DNA of 64,000 nt from Arbacia lixula (Eukaryota > Echinodermata > Echinoidea > Arbacioida > Arbaciidae). This document shows positions 52,818 through 63,273 of this stretch, piece by piece. The notes under the pieces were generated by a model. The model searched no databases. It was not told the DNA's origin and saw only the letters and a list, made by a program, of their open reading frames with translations. Position numbers and translations under genes: made by a program. The stretch is taken from contig OZ022581.1 in the NCBI GenBank assembly GCA_963669155.1, forward strand, positions 5,925,561 to 5,989,560. The letters are read 5' to 3'. Position 1 is the stretch's first letter. Each line of letters starts with the position of its first letter.

Positions 52818-55800
52818 CTGGGGAAAGGAAATGGAAAAAGACATTTGTGAAATGCAGGACTGACAATTTTTGGTAAATATAGTACATACATGTAGATGTA
52901 TGCATATCATATCAGTCGTGGGGAGTATAATTTCTTAATTAAGAAATCAGTGCTGAACACTTTTTGTCTTTATCACACTCATCATTGACCTGTGAATCAC
53001 CACCAGAAACAACACCATAACTATAACTGACAACATTGTAACAGCTATCATCATCATCCAAGCACCACCATGATCACCATTTGCTTTTATCCCGATCATT
53101 GACAACACTGCTACAGCCATAGTCACCTTCATCACCTCCATCATCACAATCATTACTATCATTATCATCATCATCCTCGTCCACACCATCACCACTATCA
53201 ACACCAACATCTCTATTTTCATTCTCATCACCATGACTGTTCCCATCCTCCCTCTATCACAACCACCACCACCACCCCATCCTCTCTCTGTACCTGTCCT
53301 GACTGCTACCCTCCTAACCCCATCTTCCTGCCCATCGGAGGGTCCTAGGCTTTTCTCCCACTCCACACAGAGCCTGCCCAGGTAGTCCTGTTCTGTCACC
53401 TTACTCTCCTCCGTGTACTCCAACGTGGCTGACGGAGGGTAGAATCCTGTCAAGGTGAAACCATTCAGACCCTTTAGGAGAACAACATCAACACCACCAT
53501 CACCATCTTCTTCTTTCTCCTCCTCACCATTACCATTTTCATTCTCCTCCTCCTCATCCTCCTCCTTTCATCTTTCTGAACCTGTTGTGATCACCTCCTT
53601 CCTAAATTAATTACATCCACTGAATTGTAGACTAGCACAAGAATGTTCATTCTGTTTTCAAGATAATCTGGACATATTTCCATGATATAACTTAATCATT
53701 TGACTGCATGCAATCGACTGGTATGCCTCCGCCAAATGCGCAGCATTGTATAATGAAGTATTGTTAAAGTTCCTTGTCCCATGCCCGTAAAACCTGTTAC
53801 AGTGTGTGACTTTTACTCTTTGATATTTGGATGCAACATGAGACTTAAGTGAAAGAGATGTGTCATGCATTATCACTGTACCAAGGTAAGTGATCTTTGT
53901 CAAATCTACATTTTCTGGTATTATTATGTTCAGTGTGAAAATATTTCACTTGAACTTGATCTGTGACAGTTGACCTATCTGACCCTAAATCAGATGAGTG
54001 TATTGACCTGTCACATACCATCTTTGTACCGAGTTTGGTGAAGTTTGGTATAATATATCTTGAGTTATTGCATCATTTTTAAAATTAAATCAAAACTCGA
54101 CCTTTGCTCTTTCACCTTTGACTTATCTGTCCCCCAAAATGTAGAATAAATTATTTCTTGAGTCATCACATAGACAAGATTTGGAGGAGAGATGGACAAC
54201 TCAGAAACATAAAACAATCCCGCAACTTCATTAGAGGCTTAAAAGTATTGAAAAAGATGATTTTCAGAACTGTTCATTTATACTGGGATACAATTTCAAA
54301 AAAGAAATCAAAAAATGATAATGTGTCATGTGGTATGCTGATTGGCCGACCTGCAGACTTAGGAATGAATGGTACACACTGTCATATCTCTGGAATTAAT
54401 ATTCAAGGAAGAGTTTTTCTGTCAAACCTTGGGCCATGTTAAACCTAGATACACAATTACTTTAACATTACATAGAGCATAACTACTGTGGTAACATAAT
54501 GCTTGGAGATATTTCCATAGTAGTTGTGATTGTTATTTTAACTTGTTTAACCTGTTGCTGTTTCTGGCTTGATGAGCCCTGGGCCAGTTAGGATGTCAAA
54601 AGTTGTAGTGGAACTGCAGTAACCAAAGGGGTGTGGCTTAATTGTGTCCTATAAGGTATTTGAAGTCTATTCATAGCCTGCTGTCGACTGTCCAAACAAC
54701 AGGTTGTTTGAGAGTCATGCTGACTAGTATCTGAGTGGAAAAAAGCCAGCCAGCATAAATGCGGGCTCAGTAAAGAATGGGTTAACTTGCCAATTCCTGA
54801 CATTCCAACAAAGACACCTGGAGGATGACTAGACTTAGATATGGCCTCAGCTAGAGCTGCAGTTGTGTCAACTCGGCTCTTCCAGACAACCTGTTTGAAA
54901 TCCTCAGTCCATCTTGGAGAAAGAATGAGAATGAAGGATTTGTGATATTGCATATATAGATTAGTCAGAATCAGAATATGCTTCCCGATATGTGGGTTTG
55001 CAAATGAAAGCTGCATTATCATTTGTCGATCAAGTTAGAAAGTATACTATTCATGTGAGGCATACACAGAGTAATCGTGTTCTTCACCAAATCATTTGCT
55101 TCAATGGACATTTGCTGTACACAACATCCAGAAGAATTAAAAAAAAATTGGACATGGTCAAATGAAATTAGAGAGCGTTGACATACAACATTGGTACAAG
55201 ACTGTGTGGTCATATATAGACAGAGGAGCAGGATACTCTCTGTTCTCTGTACTGCCCTAGTAGAGATTTTTTACTGTCTGCAGTGTATGAATGAGACAAT
55301 ATAGAGAATTTTACCTGCGGACAAATTGAGCGTGCAACACAATATTTAGGGGATATACACAGATTTTCAAGTACTTGACAGTTCTTATAGTTTGTCTAAT
55401 ATTTCACTTTCATCAATCTGTCTTTCTACTATTCTGGAAACAATTCAACTTCATGGTTTTGTTCTCCTTTCCAACTAAAACGTACCTTCTTGCTGGATTT
55501 AAAATGTTTTCCCCTGCCAAGTTGACTACTGCATGGCATTCTGGAAGCCCTTTTGTTGTGACATCATCCTGTTGCCAATTTATTACGGAATAAATAAGAA
55601 GAGAAGAATTGTAATCATAATCAATAAAAAATAAACACTTAGTTCTAAACTGGACTTAAAAGTCATTAACAGAAATCATTGAATCGTACTCCATGTACAT
55701 CAACATTTTTTCCCCCTTTTCAAAGATGAGCTATATGAAATCATAGTTCATGGCCCCCCCCCCCCAAAAAAAAAGAGTACAACAAATTAGACTGTGTTTA

Positions 55801-58800
55801 ATCAAGAGGTAATCATTATGTAACTCTAGTTAGTTTGTGTGATGATTTAACATACCCATAAGTATAGAAGTAATCAAGTTACACAAGATTCGTGCTATCA
55901 AAGTCCTGAATAATAGACACAATGACATTATCATGACATCTTAGAATACCAATTTGTTGCAGACTATATTAAAAGATCATTCTTTTCAATACCTTTTCTC
56001 ATATCATACAAAAATTATATATAAACAACAGCTCAAAGGAATTGGCATAGGGAAAGGGAAAGGGAAGAAAGGGAAGGAGCCGCAGTTTTAAACCGCAGTA
56101 TATTTGGTCCAGTTCAGCATGAAACATGATGCTTTTTAGGCTAATGCATCATGTTTCATGCTGAACTGGACAAAATATACAGCGGTTTAAAACTGCGGCT
56201 CCTTCCCTTTCTTCCCTTTTCCTTTCCCGTTGCCAATTCCCTTGAGCTGTAGTGTATGCCAAGAAAAAAACGTATAAGACTTTTCTCTGCACAAATGACA
56301 TAACAACAAAGCCAAGTTAAGTGTCTTTCACAGACGAGCAGCTGCACATGAACATCTTGTACTTACCCAAGTGACCCTGCCCTTGCCTGGGGTTCTGGAT
56401 ATGACCAATGATGTGTGACCTTTGACTTTCAGCTCTTTCTGGAGGGCTTTTCCAACAAAACCATTCCCTCCTCCTGAAAATAAAAAAGGAAGGGCAAAAT
56501 TGATCCAACAAACAATAATATGAATATAATATAGAGGTCTACTACCCTTAAATATAAGCACCCATAGTACACTCAATTATGTTCTGCATGGCCAGCTATC
56601 CCTTATAATGACTCCACACCATACTAGTATAGTTATGATAGCTGATAGTGGTGGATCTAGATTGGGTGGGGGGGGGGGGGGGGGGAGGGGGAGGTGGTTT
56701 AACACTATTGAAAAAATGAAATAATTATAATGATACTAACTTATATTTCATTGCTAAATATGCTATATCTTAGTATTTATAATTTATATAGCGCTTTACA
56801 TAAAAGATCAAAGTGCTGCGATACACTATTTATATGACATAACGATGCACTGCACATTATTTGTGTGCCCTCTTTCTGACATCACAAAGCAATGCACAGA
56901 TTACATGCGAAGGGACAAACTGCACAGAATGAGCTGTCTAGTAGCACACTCTATTTCTTGACTAAACAAAAATCTGATAAATCATGACATGCACTCGCGG
57001 CGCTCTTCTAGAAACATTGACATGTCAATGTGATGGTATGATGGGTGGGCCATTCTCACCGCACTAACGATTTGAGACGAAAACAAATACATACGCCTAT
57101 TTCTATATAATCTTACACTAAATCACACTTACTTTCATGTTTTATATTTTCAAAATCATATTACAGAGACATTTTGAGTAAGCACTTATGAATAAATGTA
57201 TTTTCAGTGCAAAACTGTAAGCCTGTCAATATTTGTCGTCGATAAAGTTGTGGCCCTTAAACGCTGCACCGTTTACGTGTATTGTCAATGGGCTTTTCCT
57301 GATCGATTATGTGTTCGATTTTATGGTGACTTGGTGATTTGAATAAAAAAGAAAAAAAAAGAAATTTGTAGTTTGCTTGTTCATGTGATTTACGTTTGAA
57401 GTGGACTATTGATAGAAGAATTCTATTTTCTTTAAGGCTACCCTAGATGTTTAATGGAACGAGGTCCGAAAAAAAGAGACTGCCATTAACAAGGCATTAG
57501 CAATATTGTGTCTCGCCCACTTGCGAAAATAACCAGAAATATCGCGATCTCCGTTGCTACACAAAAGAATTGTATCCCTGACCTCAAATGACCTTTGACC
57601 TTATCCTGTGACCTCCAACGGTACCATAACATGAAGGTACCCCCAGTGCATCTATGACCCAAGTTAGGTTGTAATCCAAGCAACCTATGTGAAGTTATTT
57701 GTCAAAAGAGAGTCTTGCAGGTAAACTTTAACGTATGACCTCAAATGACCTTTGACCTTATCCTGTGACCTCCAACAGCACCATAACATGAAGGTACCCC
57801 TAGTGCATCTATGACCCAAGTTAGGTTGTAATCCAAGCAACCTATGTGAAGTTATTTGTCAAAAGAGAGTCTTGCAGGTAAACTTTAACGTATGACCTCA
57901 AATGACCTTTGACCTTATCCTGTGACCTCCAACGGCACCATAACATGAAGGTACCCCCAGTGCATCTATGACCCAAGTTAGGTTGTAATCCAAGCAACCC
58001 ATGTGAAGTTATTTGTCAAAAGAGAGTCTTGCAGGTAAACTTTAACGTATGACCTCAAATGACCTTTGACCTTATCCTGTGACCTCCAACGGTACCATAA
58101 CATGAAGGTACCCCCAGTGCATCTGTGACCCAAGTTAGGTTGTAATCCAAGCAACCCATGTGAAGTTATTTGTCAAAAGAGAGTCTTGCAGGTAAACTTT
58201 AACGTATGACCTCAAATGACCTTTGACCCTATCCTGTGACCACCAACGGTACCATAACATGAAGGTACCCCCAGTGCATCTATGACCCAAGTTAGGTTGT
58301 AATCCAAGCATCCTATGTGAAGTTATTTGTCAAAAGAGAGTCTTGCAGGTAAACTTTAACGTATGACCTCAAATGACCTTTGACCTTATCCTGTGACCTC
58401 CAACGGCACCATAACATGAAGGTACCCCCAGTGCATCTATGACCCAAGTTAGGTTGTAATCCAAGCAACCCATGTGAAGTTATTTGTGAAAAGAGAGTCT
58501 TGCAGGTAAACTTTAACGTATGACCTCAAATGACCTTTGACCTTATCCTGTGACCTCCAACAGTACCATAACATGAAGGTACCCCCAGTGCATCTATGAC
58601 CCAAGTTAGGTTGTAATCCAAGCAACCCATGTGAAGTTATTTGTCAAAAGAGAGTCTTGCAGGTAAACTTTAACATTTGTGACGGACGACGGACGACGGA
58701 CGACGGACGGACGACGGACGACGAACTATGGTCCATAGACTGTGTACAACGGATAGATCGTCCGCGATCAGCGATTCGGAGACCGCTGATTGGGCAATCG

Positions 58801-60112
58801 CGCAGATCACGTCATGACCACGTGGTTGCCTTCCGACTGCGTGTGGAAGTATCGATAGCGATAACGATATCCGGTCACATTGTGTACGCAGGAAATGGTC
58901 TTGGTTCGTGATCGGATCGCTCCAGTATCGATCGAAAATTATCGAAACTCTGCAATTTCATGCATATTGACTGACGGTCCTAAAACCCGGAAGCCAATTG
59001 ACTTTGTACACGTTGCGATAGACTCTACAAATTCCAAGAAACACGATTCGGGGGTGACGCTAATTCGTACGATTTTCACGGAAAAGCAAGAAGCAATCGA
59101 AATTCGCTTACCTGTGCGGTATCGGTGAGAAAATAGATCCTCTGAGAATACCTTTCAAAATTCATATAAAATATAGGAAAGTGAAATTCTAGGTCGATTT
59201 TGGTACGAGGTGATAGAGAATTTTACACTTGTTTTGGTGGAATACTATGTGGGGACATAGAAGGCTTGCACTGCGCATGCTTCCTATATTTTCATTCATA
59301 AATTGGCTCTCGGCAGTGACTGGATGACGTCATGTAATAAGCAAAAATGGACACGACCGCTAGCGACCACGCTCCGCTATCTGTTGTACACTATTGTTCG
59401 TTGTGCGCGGACGGACGCCATTTGGATCCCTTAGTCTCGCCTTCACCTCCGGTGGGCGAGACAATAATACGAGAGCCTTCATTTCGATCGCATTTTCTCG
59501 GAACGCGCATGATGTAGTGCCGAAGGCATGCACATCACGATCACACTGACTTCCCCGTTCAGCTACCAAAGCGATCGCAGAGCGGGTGCGCGGCAAGAAT
59601 TTTGGAGAAAATGGACTTTCTGGTCGGCAAATAATTTTGACATTTACAGAATAATGTGATTTTTTGTAGCTTAAAATTTCAAAAGACGATAGTCAATAAT
59701 AACTAGATGAAACTTGCATTTTTTGACTCGTAATTGCGTAGCATGACAGAAACTGTAGTGCTGACGTGATTCTGTAGTCTCACGCGTGATACACTTACCA
59801 TTTTGTTCTAATACGCATTTTTGCTTGTGCGTCGATTAAGGGCCCCGCGGTGAGAGTGGGCCACTAGCCATACGACTGGAATGGGATTGTATAAATCAAG
59901 GAAAGACATCTGAAACGTTTTCAGATTTGTATATTCCCAGCCCCTCCCCCCTCCTAATCCAATGGACCTGAACATGTGTTTCATACAGCTTGTCTAATAC
60001 TAAATTACATGTATGATGTAACGGGTCTACACAGTCTTGCACGTTATCATAACGCATATTCCAACACATGGGACTGGGTGTGAGTTTTATACTTACCGAT
60101 CAAGACAATCAT
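52408..60112 (-). CDS. SDR39U1: SDR39U1 gene (epimerase-family SDR, YfcH/TIGR01777 type), 6 coding exons
   Basis: An atypical short-chain dehydrogenase/reductase predicted to bind NAD(P); its substrate is unknown. Minus-strand exons: 60112-60097, 56473-56367, 55568-55486, 54912-54791, 53446-53294, 52817-52408. The sum is 891 nt (296 aa plus stop), close to the human protein of about 293 aa, and all phases agree. The Rossmann dinucleotide motif GGGNGFVG is at residues 6-13, AVVNLAGEN at 54-62, and the C-terminal DUF1731-type region has FPWIHLDDIAG, HGVLNGIAPNPVTNAEF and LDGQKALPKRTLESGYQF. Introns 1, 2, 3 and 5 are GT-AG; intron 4 is GC-AG. The gene converges on AP1G1. Confidence 0.96.
53090..53290. 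repeat. CAT/CAC trinucleotide-rich repeat in SDR39U1 intron 5
   Basis: Imperfect (CATCAC)n next to exon 5; the Met/Val-rich extension of the minus-strand frame is its translation. A related TCC/ACC-rich stretch lies at 53480-53570 on the other side of the exon. Confidence 0.8.
53294..53446 (-). CDS. SDR39U1: SDR39U1 coding exon 5
   Basis: Minus strand 153 nt from ccttgacag to gtacag. It encodes FYPPSATLEYTEESKV, YLGRLCVEWEKSLG and VRRVAVRT. It enters in phase 1 and leaves in phase 1. The open frame continues into a CAT/ATG trinucleotide repeat in the intron, which is not coding. Confidence 0.94.
53575..54790. other. SDR39U1 intron 4, remainder
   Basis: Nothing coding recognised. ATGCCTCCGCCAAATGCG at about 53723 is a fragment resembling the start of the CGGAGGCAT repeat, and the TGACCTATCTGACC / CTTTGACTTATCTG style near 53970-54130 fits the same family. 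Confidence 0.4.
54791..54912 (-). CDS. SDR39U1: SDR39U1 coding exon 4
   Basis: Minus strand 122 nt from ttctccaag. It encodes RWTEDFKQVVWKSRVDTT, AALAEAISKS and GVFVGMSGIG. It ends ATT G before GCAAGT, a non-canonical GC donor that otherwise matches the consensus. Splicing to 53446 restores SGIGFYPPSATLEYTEES, which aligns with human TGVAYYQPSLTAEYDEDS. The 1344-nt intron after it holds TC-rich and trinucleotide repeats. Confidence 0.93.
55486..55568 (-). CDS. SDR39U1: SDR39U1 coding exon 3
   Basis: Minus strand 83 nt from ggcaacag to gtacgt, entering phase 0 and leaving phase 2. It encodes DDVTTKGLPECHAVVNLAG then ENILNPAR, matching human AAVNLAGENILNPLR. It is too short to appear as a long open frame and was found by looking for the missing NLAGEN block. 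The 573-nt intron after it is featureless. Confidence 0.93.
56030..56256. mobile_element. Foldback element, copy 4 (in SDR39U1 intron 2)
   Basis: Same family as the copies in AP1G1, with two arms of about 105 bp: purine-rich GGGAAAGGGAAGAAAGGG on the left, its complement on the right, and the AAACCGC block next to the centre. Confidence 0.88.
56367..56473 (-). CDS. SDR39U1: SDR39U1 coding exon 2 (NAD(P)-binding)
   Basis: Minus strand from ttttcag to gtaagt, 107 nt. It encodes GGNGFVGKALQKELKVKG, HTSLVISRTPGKG and RVTW, i.e. the glycine-rich loop and second beta strand of the Rossmann fold. It enters in phase 1 and ends in phase 0. The 798-nt intron after it contains foldback copy 4 (56030-56256). 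Confidence 0.96.
56474..57489. other. SDR39U1 intron 1, proximal part
   Basis: Poly-G run at 56669-56685, otherwise AT-rich unique sequence with no gene recognised. Confidence 0.5.
57490..59465 (-). mobile_element. 157-bp satellite element, reverse copy (SDR39U1 intron 1)
   Basis: The same element inverted: GTGTCTCGCCCACTTGCG at left, about seven 157-bp units to about 58680, a (GACGGAC)n run, and GGCGTCCGTCC-type complement with CCGGTGGGCGAGAC at right. It is interrupted at about 58727-59405 by an unrelated insertion. Confidence 0.83.
58727..59405. mobile_element. Insertion nested in the 157-bp satellite element
   Basis: The forward element has no counterpart to this stretch. The ends resemble each other in inverted orientation: GTGTACAACGGATAG at left against GTGTACAACAGATAG as the complement of the right end, with ACGAAC on both outer edges. 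The interior is GC-richer and has an 82-codon open frame (58880-59128) that I do not recognise. Confidence 0.5.
60097..60112 (-). CDS. SDR39U1: SDR39U1 coding exon 1 (start)
   Basis: Minus strand ATG at 60112-60110, five codons (MIVLI) and one base of Gly, then gtaagt. It matches the family start (human MRVLVGGG). The upstream frame stays open into the presumed 5' UTR, but homology places the start here. The 3623-nt intron 1 carries a foldback copy (no: that lies in intron 2), a poly-G run at 56669-56685 and a satellite element at 57490-59465. Confidence 0.9.
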
Positions 60113-61509
60113 GCTAGCCGATGACTTAGACCTCACAGAACATTGCCAAACGAGTGAATACGAACAATTCAACTTGGTTATCACTTTGGTGCGTATTGCA
60201 TTCATGTTCTCTTCAGGGAGTAGAGAATACAGATATTTAGCAGAACTCCTCGAACTCCTCTTCTGTTTTTTGTTAATGACCATTAGAGGGCGCAAGTACA
60301 GTAACGCTTGACAAACAATTTCTTTCACCCGTATTTTATAGCCTTCACACGTCATCCGTATAGCCCGGCCCACTCTTGATTTGTCTGTAATGTATATTCC
60401 TCAAGCACGAAAAAGAGATCCAAACAACAATCAAGATTTTGACTCATCTTTATCAATTTGTAAGTTTAATTTAATTGTTCATATTCTGTTCATGACATAT
60501 GTGCTGTGTTCGAATGTACTAAGGCGCCTCGGCTAGTCTTGGCCGGGCGCGCCATCGTCCGGGGCCATCATGATCGTGAACTCCGGTAACCCTTCGCCAC
60601 TCCACGCTCCACGGCATTTGATCTTGAGTAAGTTGAGGACACTCCATAGTCCACACAACTTCAAGTCAGGTGACTGTCACTGACACGTTCTATTGGAGTT
60701 CAAGTTCAAGGGCACATTTCTGTATTAGAATGCCAGTGACATCTCATTTGGAACTCGGTTCAACTGGCATCATCAGTGATAGTTACACCGACTAGCCCAC
60801 TCACCATCCATGACTCACGCAGTGAGTGGAGCAAGGACTCCGTGCTCCTTGAAGGAGCTTTGGAGCAAGGGCCTTAGCTTTAGGGAGTTGAGATTAGCAG
60901 TGATTATATTACCGGCGGTAGTTGGTTTTGTAACTCAAAACTCAAATATATTGCACACATTTACATGAAATATATACCTGAATAGGAATATGTTAGGGGT
61001 TGGTTTGAAGATGAATTTAATCCATGTTGTATTTTTTTTTTTATTGTTTTAAGACCTATTAAAACTGGTTTAAAATTGCATGACGGCAGCTGTGATGCAA
61101 AGATTAAAGCTTATGCGCATGCGCCAGGGTAATATAATTCATGTTGTACCCGGACATAGAGTCAGATGAGTCAGGATTACCGGTTTATTTGGTATTTATT
61201 CAACGAACTTGAACACGACATTCTGCTGACTGGCAGACATGTTAGCTGGACCACCTTCGCCGTAGATGGCGGTATTGACTGTTAATATCTTACAACATTA
61301 CAGCCAGTTCCCCATTACATTGTACGTTTTTGGAGCAGACAAGATGGCAGCCTCGACGGACCGTATTTGTTAGATCATGTGTGAAGAAGAAATATGTAAC
61401 ATTGCTTAACATTTTCGAACAGTTTTATAATGCAGTTATATATTCACTACATTTATCCATTCATATGTGATAAATGTACTTGAAATGAGTAATTCACTCA
61501 TGTGCATAG
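60113..61509. promoter_or_regulatory. Probable divergent promoter region between SDR39U1 and an unrecognised + strand gene
   Basis: Lies upstream of the SDR39U1 start on the minus strand and upstream of a candidate + strand exon. GC-rich CpG-containing blocks occur at 60525-60620 (GGCCGGGCGCGCCATCG). AAGATGGCAGCC at about 61343, a YY1-type motif common just downstream of animal transcription starts, lies on the + strand. Start sites cannot be fixed without transcript data. Confidence 0.4.
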
Positions 61510-61666
61510 GTCGATTTCTCGGTAGTCGGACCCGACATGCAAGGAGATTGGTGGCGAGCCCTCAGGACGCTCCTGCTGCGCGGGAGCAGTCCAGGGGCTA
61601 CAGTGATGCTAACCTTAAATAAACCATGTCTCCAGGAGAAGGCCAACTTGGCTGACATATTATCAG
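61510..61666 (+). CDS. Candidate first/internal exon of an unrecognised gene
   Basis: Between a plausible acceptor (gtgcatag at 61509) and a donor (tcag/gtagag at 61667) the sequence is GC-rich and open. From ATG at 61537 it reads MQGDWWRALRTLLLRGSS, then PGATVMLTLNKPCLQ and EKANLADILS, ending in phase 1. Codon usage resembles the real exons nearby. I do not recognise the protein; the Arg-rich start could be a mitochondrial presequence, but this is a guess. No second exon was found in the window. Confidence 0.4.
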
Positions 61667-62037
61667 GTAGAGTCTAGGGGCGTGTTTCTCGACATGATGA
61701 CAACTCTAACCTCAGCTCTAAATCCAATAGTTGGCACTGAGGTGATTCTCAAAGCTATTACAACTCTAAGCTCAGTTCTAAACGCTGAAACAGCTTGGAC
61801 CCTGTTGCATCTATTGTTCTCAATCGGACAATCCTTGAGAACAATAGTGATTTATGGAAAGCTGAGTTGCGTAATTAGGACTGTGAAAAGTGAATAAATT
61901 TGCACTACGCGTTCTATGAAAACATTTCTGTTGCATTTTGTCAGACTTCACTAAGCATAAAAGCAGCTGTGGCGGGGTAAGGGGTTTGCTTCTTTAACAT
62001 CACTTTGAAGACGAAATTCTTGAAAAAAGTTAACATA
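61667..62037. other. Region between candidate exon and mariner element
   Basis: No gene recognised. It contains a small inverted repeat ATTGTTCTCAA / TTGAGAACAAT near 61813-61845 and duplicated words ACAACTCTAA and CTCAGYTCTAAA at about 61700 and 61763. Confidence 0.45.
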
Positions 62038-63271
62038 CGAGGGGGGATCCAAAAGTAATGCCTCCATAGTCACTGAATCTTTATCAGTGATCCAACAAAC
62101 ACCAAACTTACACAGTTTATAGCCTGAGGACTCTTTTACACGGAACTACTGTTCAACATAGTCACCATGTCTTTCGATGTATTTACGCAATTGTTGAACC
62201 CAAGCATCAAATCCGGCATGGAAATACGCTGGAGCTTAATTTTAGCCACTAAATATAAACTTCCCTATTCCATATCTTAACAACTGATTTGACTTCAACC
62301 AGATCTTCAAATCTCTAGAAACTTTATTATAATAATTTATAAACAGAGACGGGTAGGGGTGTGCCAAGAGCTCCTGGATGCATTTGAAGCTATGGGACAA
62401 TTAAGATTTCTTCCAAAATGTGGTTACTGGAGATGAGACATGGGCGTACCTGTGTGACCCAGAGAGTAAGTTTCAATCCAAGCAATGGCACCATAGCTTT
62501 TCACCACGTCCCAGGAAATTCAAGGCTGCCAGATCGACTCAGAAGACTTAGATTATAAAACGCATTTTGAAAAAAAAATTGTTCTATAGAAGGAATCATC
62601 TTCAAAGTTTGGTAATTACTCATAAAAAAATGCTCATAAAATTTCACACATGCATAATAACCACATAGATACTGTAACAAAGACTAATACTTTTTTCGTA
62701 GTACGAAAAAAGTCGGTTTGAAATTTAACGGCTGAAATTTTGACATATACAGAAAGCTTCAACATGCTATATTCTTAGAAATGGTCTTGAATCACACTTT
62801 CTTCAATTCACGATCGTGATAGACGATTTCAAATTTTAAGCTCGCAAAAGGGACGGACAATCTTTAAAGACATTCATTCCATACAGCTCCATCACGATAA
62901 TGCAAGGCCACACACTTTTCACAACCCAGGCAATAGCCAAAATGGGGTGGTCTGTGATACCTCATCGACCATACAGTCCTGACTTGGCACCTTCAGACTT
63001 CTATCTGTTTGGGCCAATGAAAGAAAGTCTCCGTTGTTACCCATTTGAAGACTTGGATGAAGTCAAGTCATGTGTTAGGTCATGGGCCAGAAAGCAAGCT
63101 CCAGAGTATTTCCAAGCCGGATTTGATGCTTGGGTTCAACGGTGGCGTAATGTTAAGCAGTAGTTCCATGTAGAAGAGTCCTCAAGCTATAATCTGGGTA
63201 AATTTGGTGTTCGTTGGATCATTGATAAAGATTTGATGACTATGGAGGCATTATTTTTTGATCCCCCCTCG
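62038..63271 (+). mobile_element. Decayed mariner-family transposon with long inverted repeats
   Basis: Tc1/mariner transposons move by cut and paste into TA sites. This copy is 1234 bp, flanked by TA on both sides (62036-62037 and 63272-63273), with ends CGAGGGGGGATC. The inverted repeats run about 170-200 bp and include part of the transposase 3' coding sequence. Transposase fragments: VTGDETWAYLCDPESK near 62420-62470, LHHDNARPH near 62890, and YSPDLAPSDFYLF in the frame 62900-63163. A frameshift separates HDNAR from the following block and several stops occur upstream, so it is inactive. The spacing between the last two Asp residues is about 34, as in mariner (DD34D). Confidence 0.9.
62900..63163 (+). 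pseudogene. Mariner transposase C-terminal fragment
   Basis: 87 codons with IPHRPYSPDLAPSDFYLFG, then KESLRCYPFEDLDEVK and FDAWVQRWRNVKQ, typical of the mariner transposase catalytic-domain end. It is out of frame with the preceding HDNAR motif. The ATG that opens the frame is fortuitous. Confidence 0.85.
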
Positions 63272-63273
63272 TA

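Noticed and set aside
52947-53293. Extension of the minus-strand SDR39U1 exon 5 frame into Met/Val-rich sequence
   Set aside because: It is intronic CAT/CAC trinucleotide repeat; homology requires splicing at 53294.
58880-59128. 82-codon open frame inside the nested insertion
   Set aside because: No recognisable domain, and no splice or promoter context; kept only as part of the insertion.
60097-60112. A remark in the exon 1 entry first placed the foldback copy in SDR39U1 intron 1
   Set aside because: The copy at 56030-56256 lies between exons 2 and 3, so it belongs to intron 2, as the other entries state.
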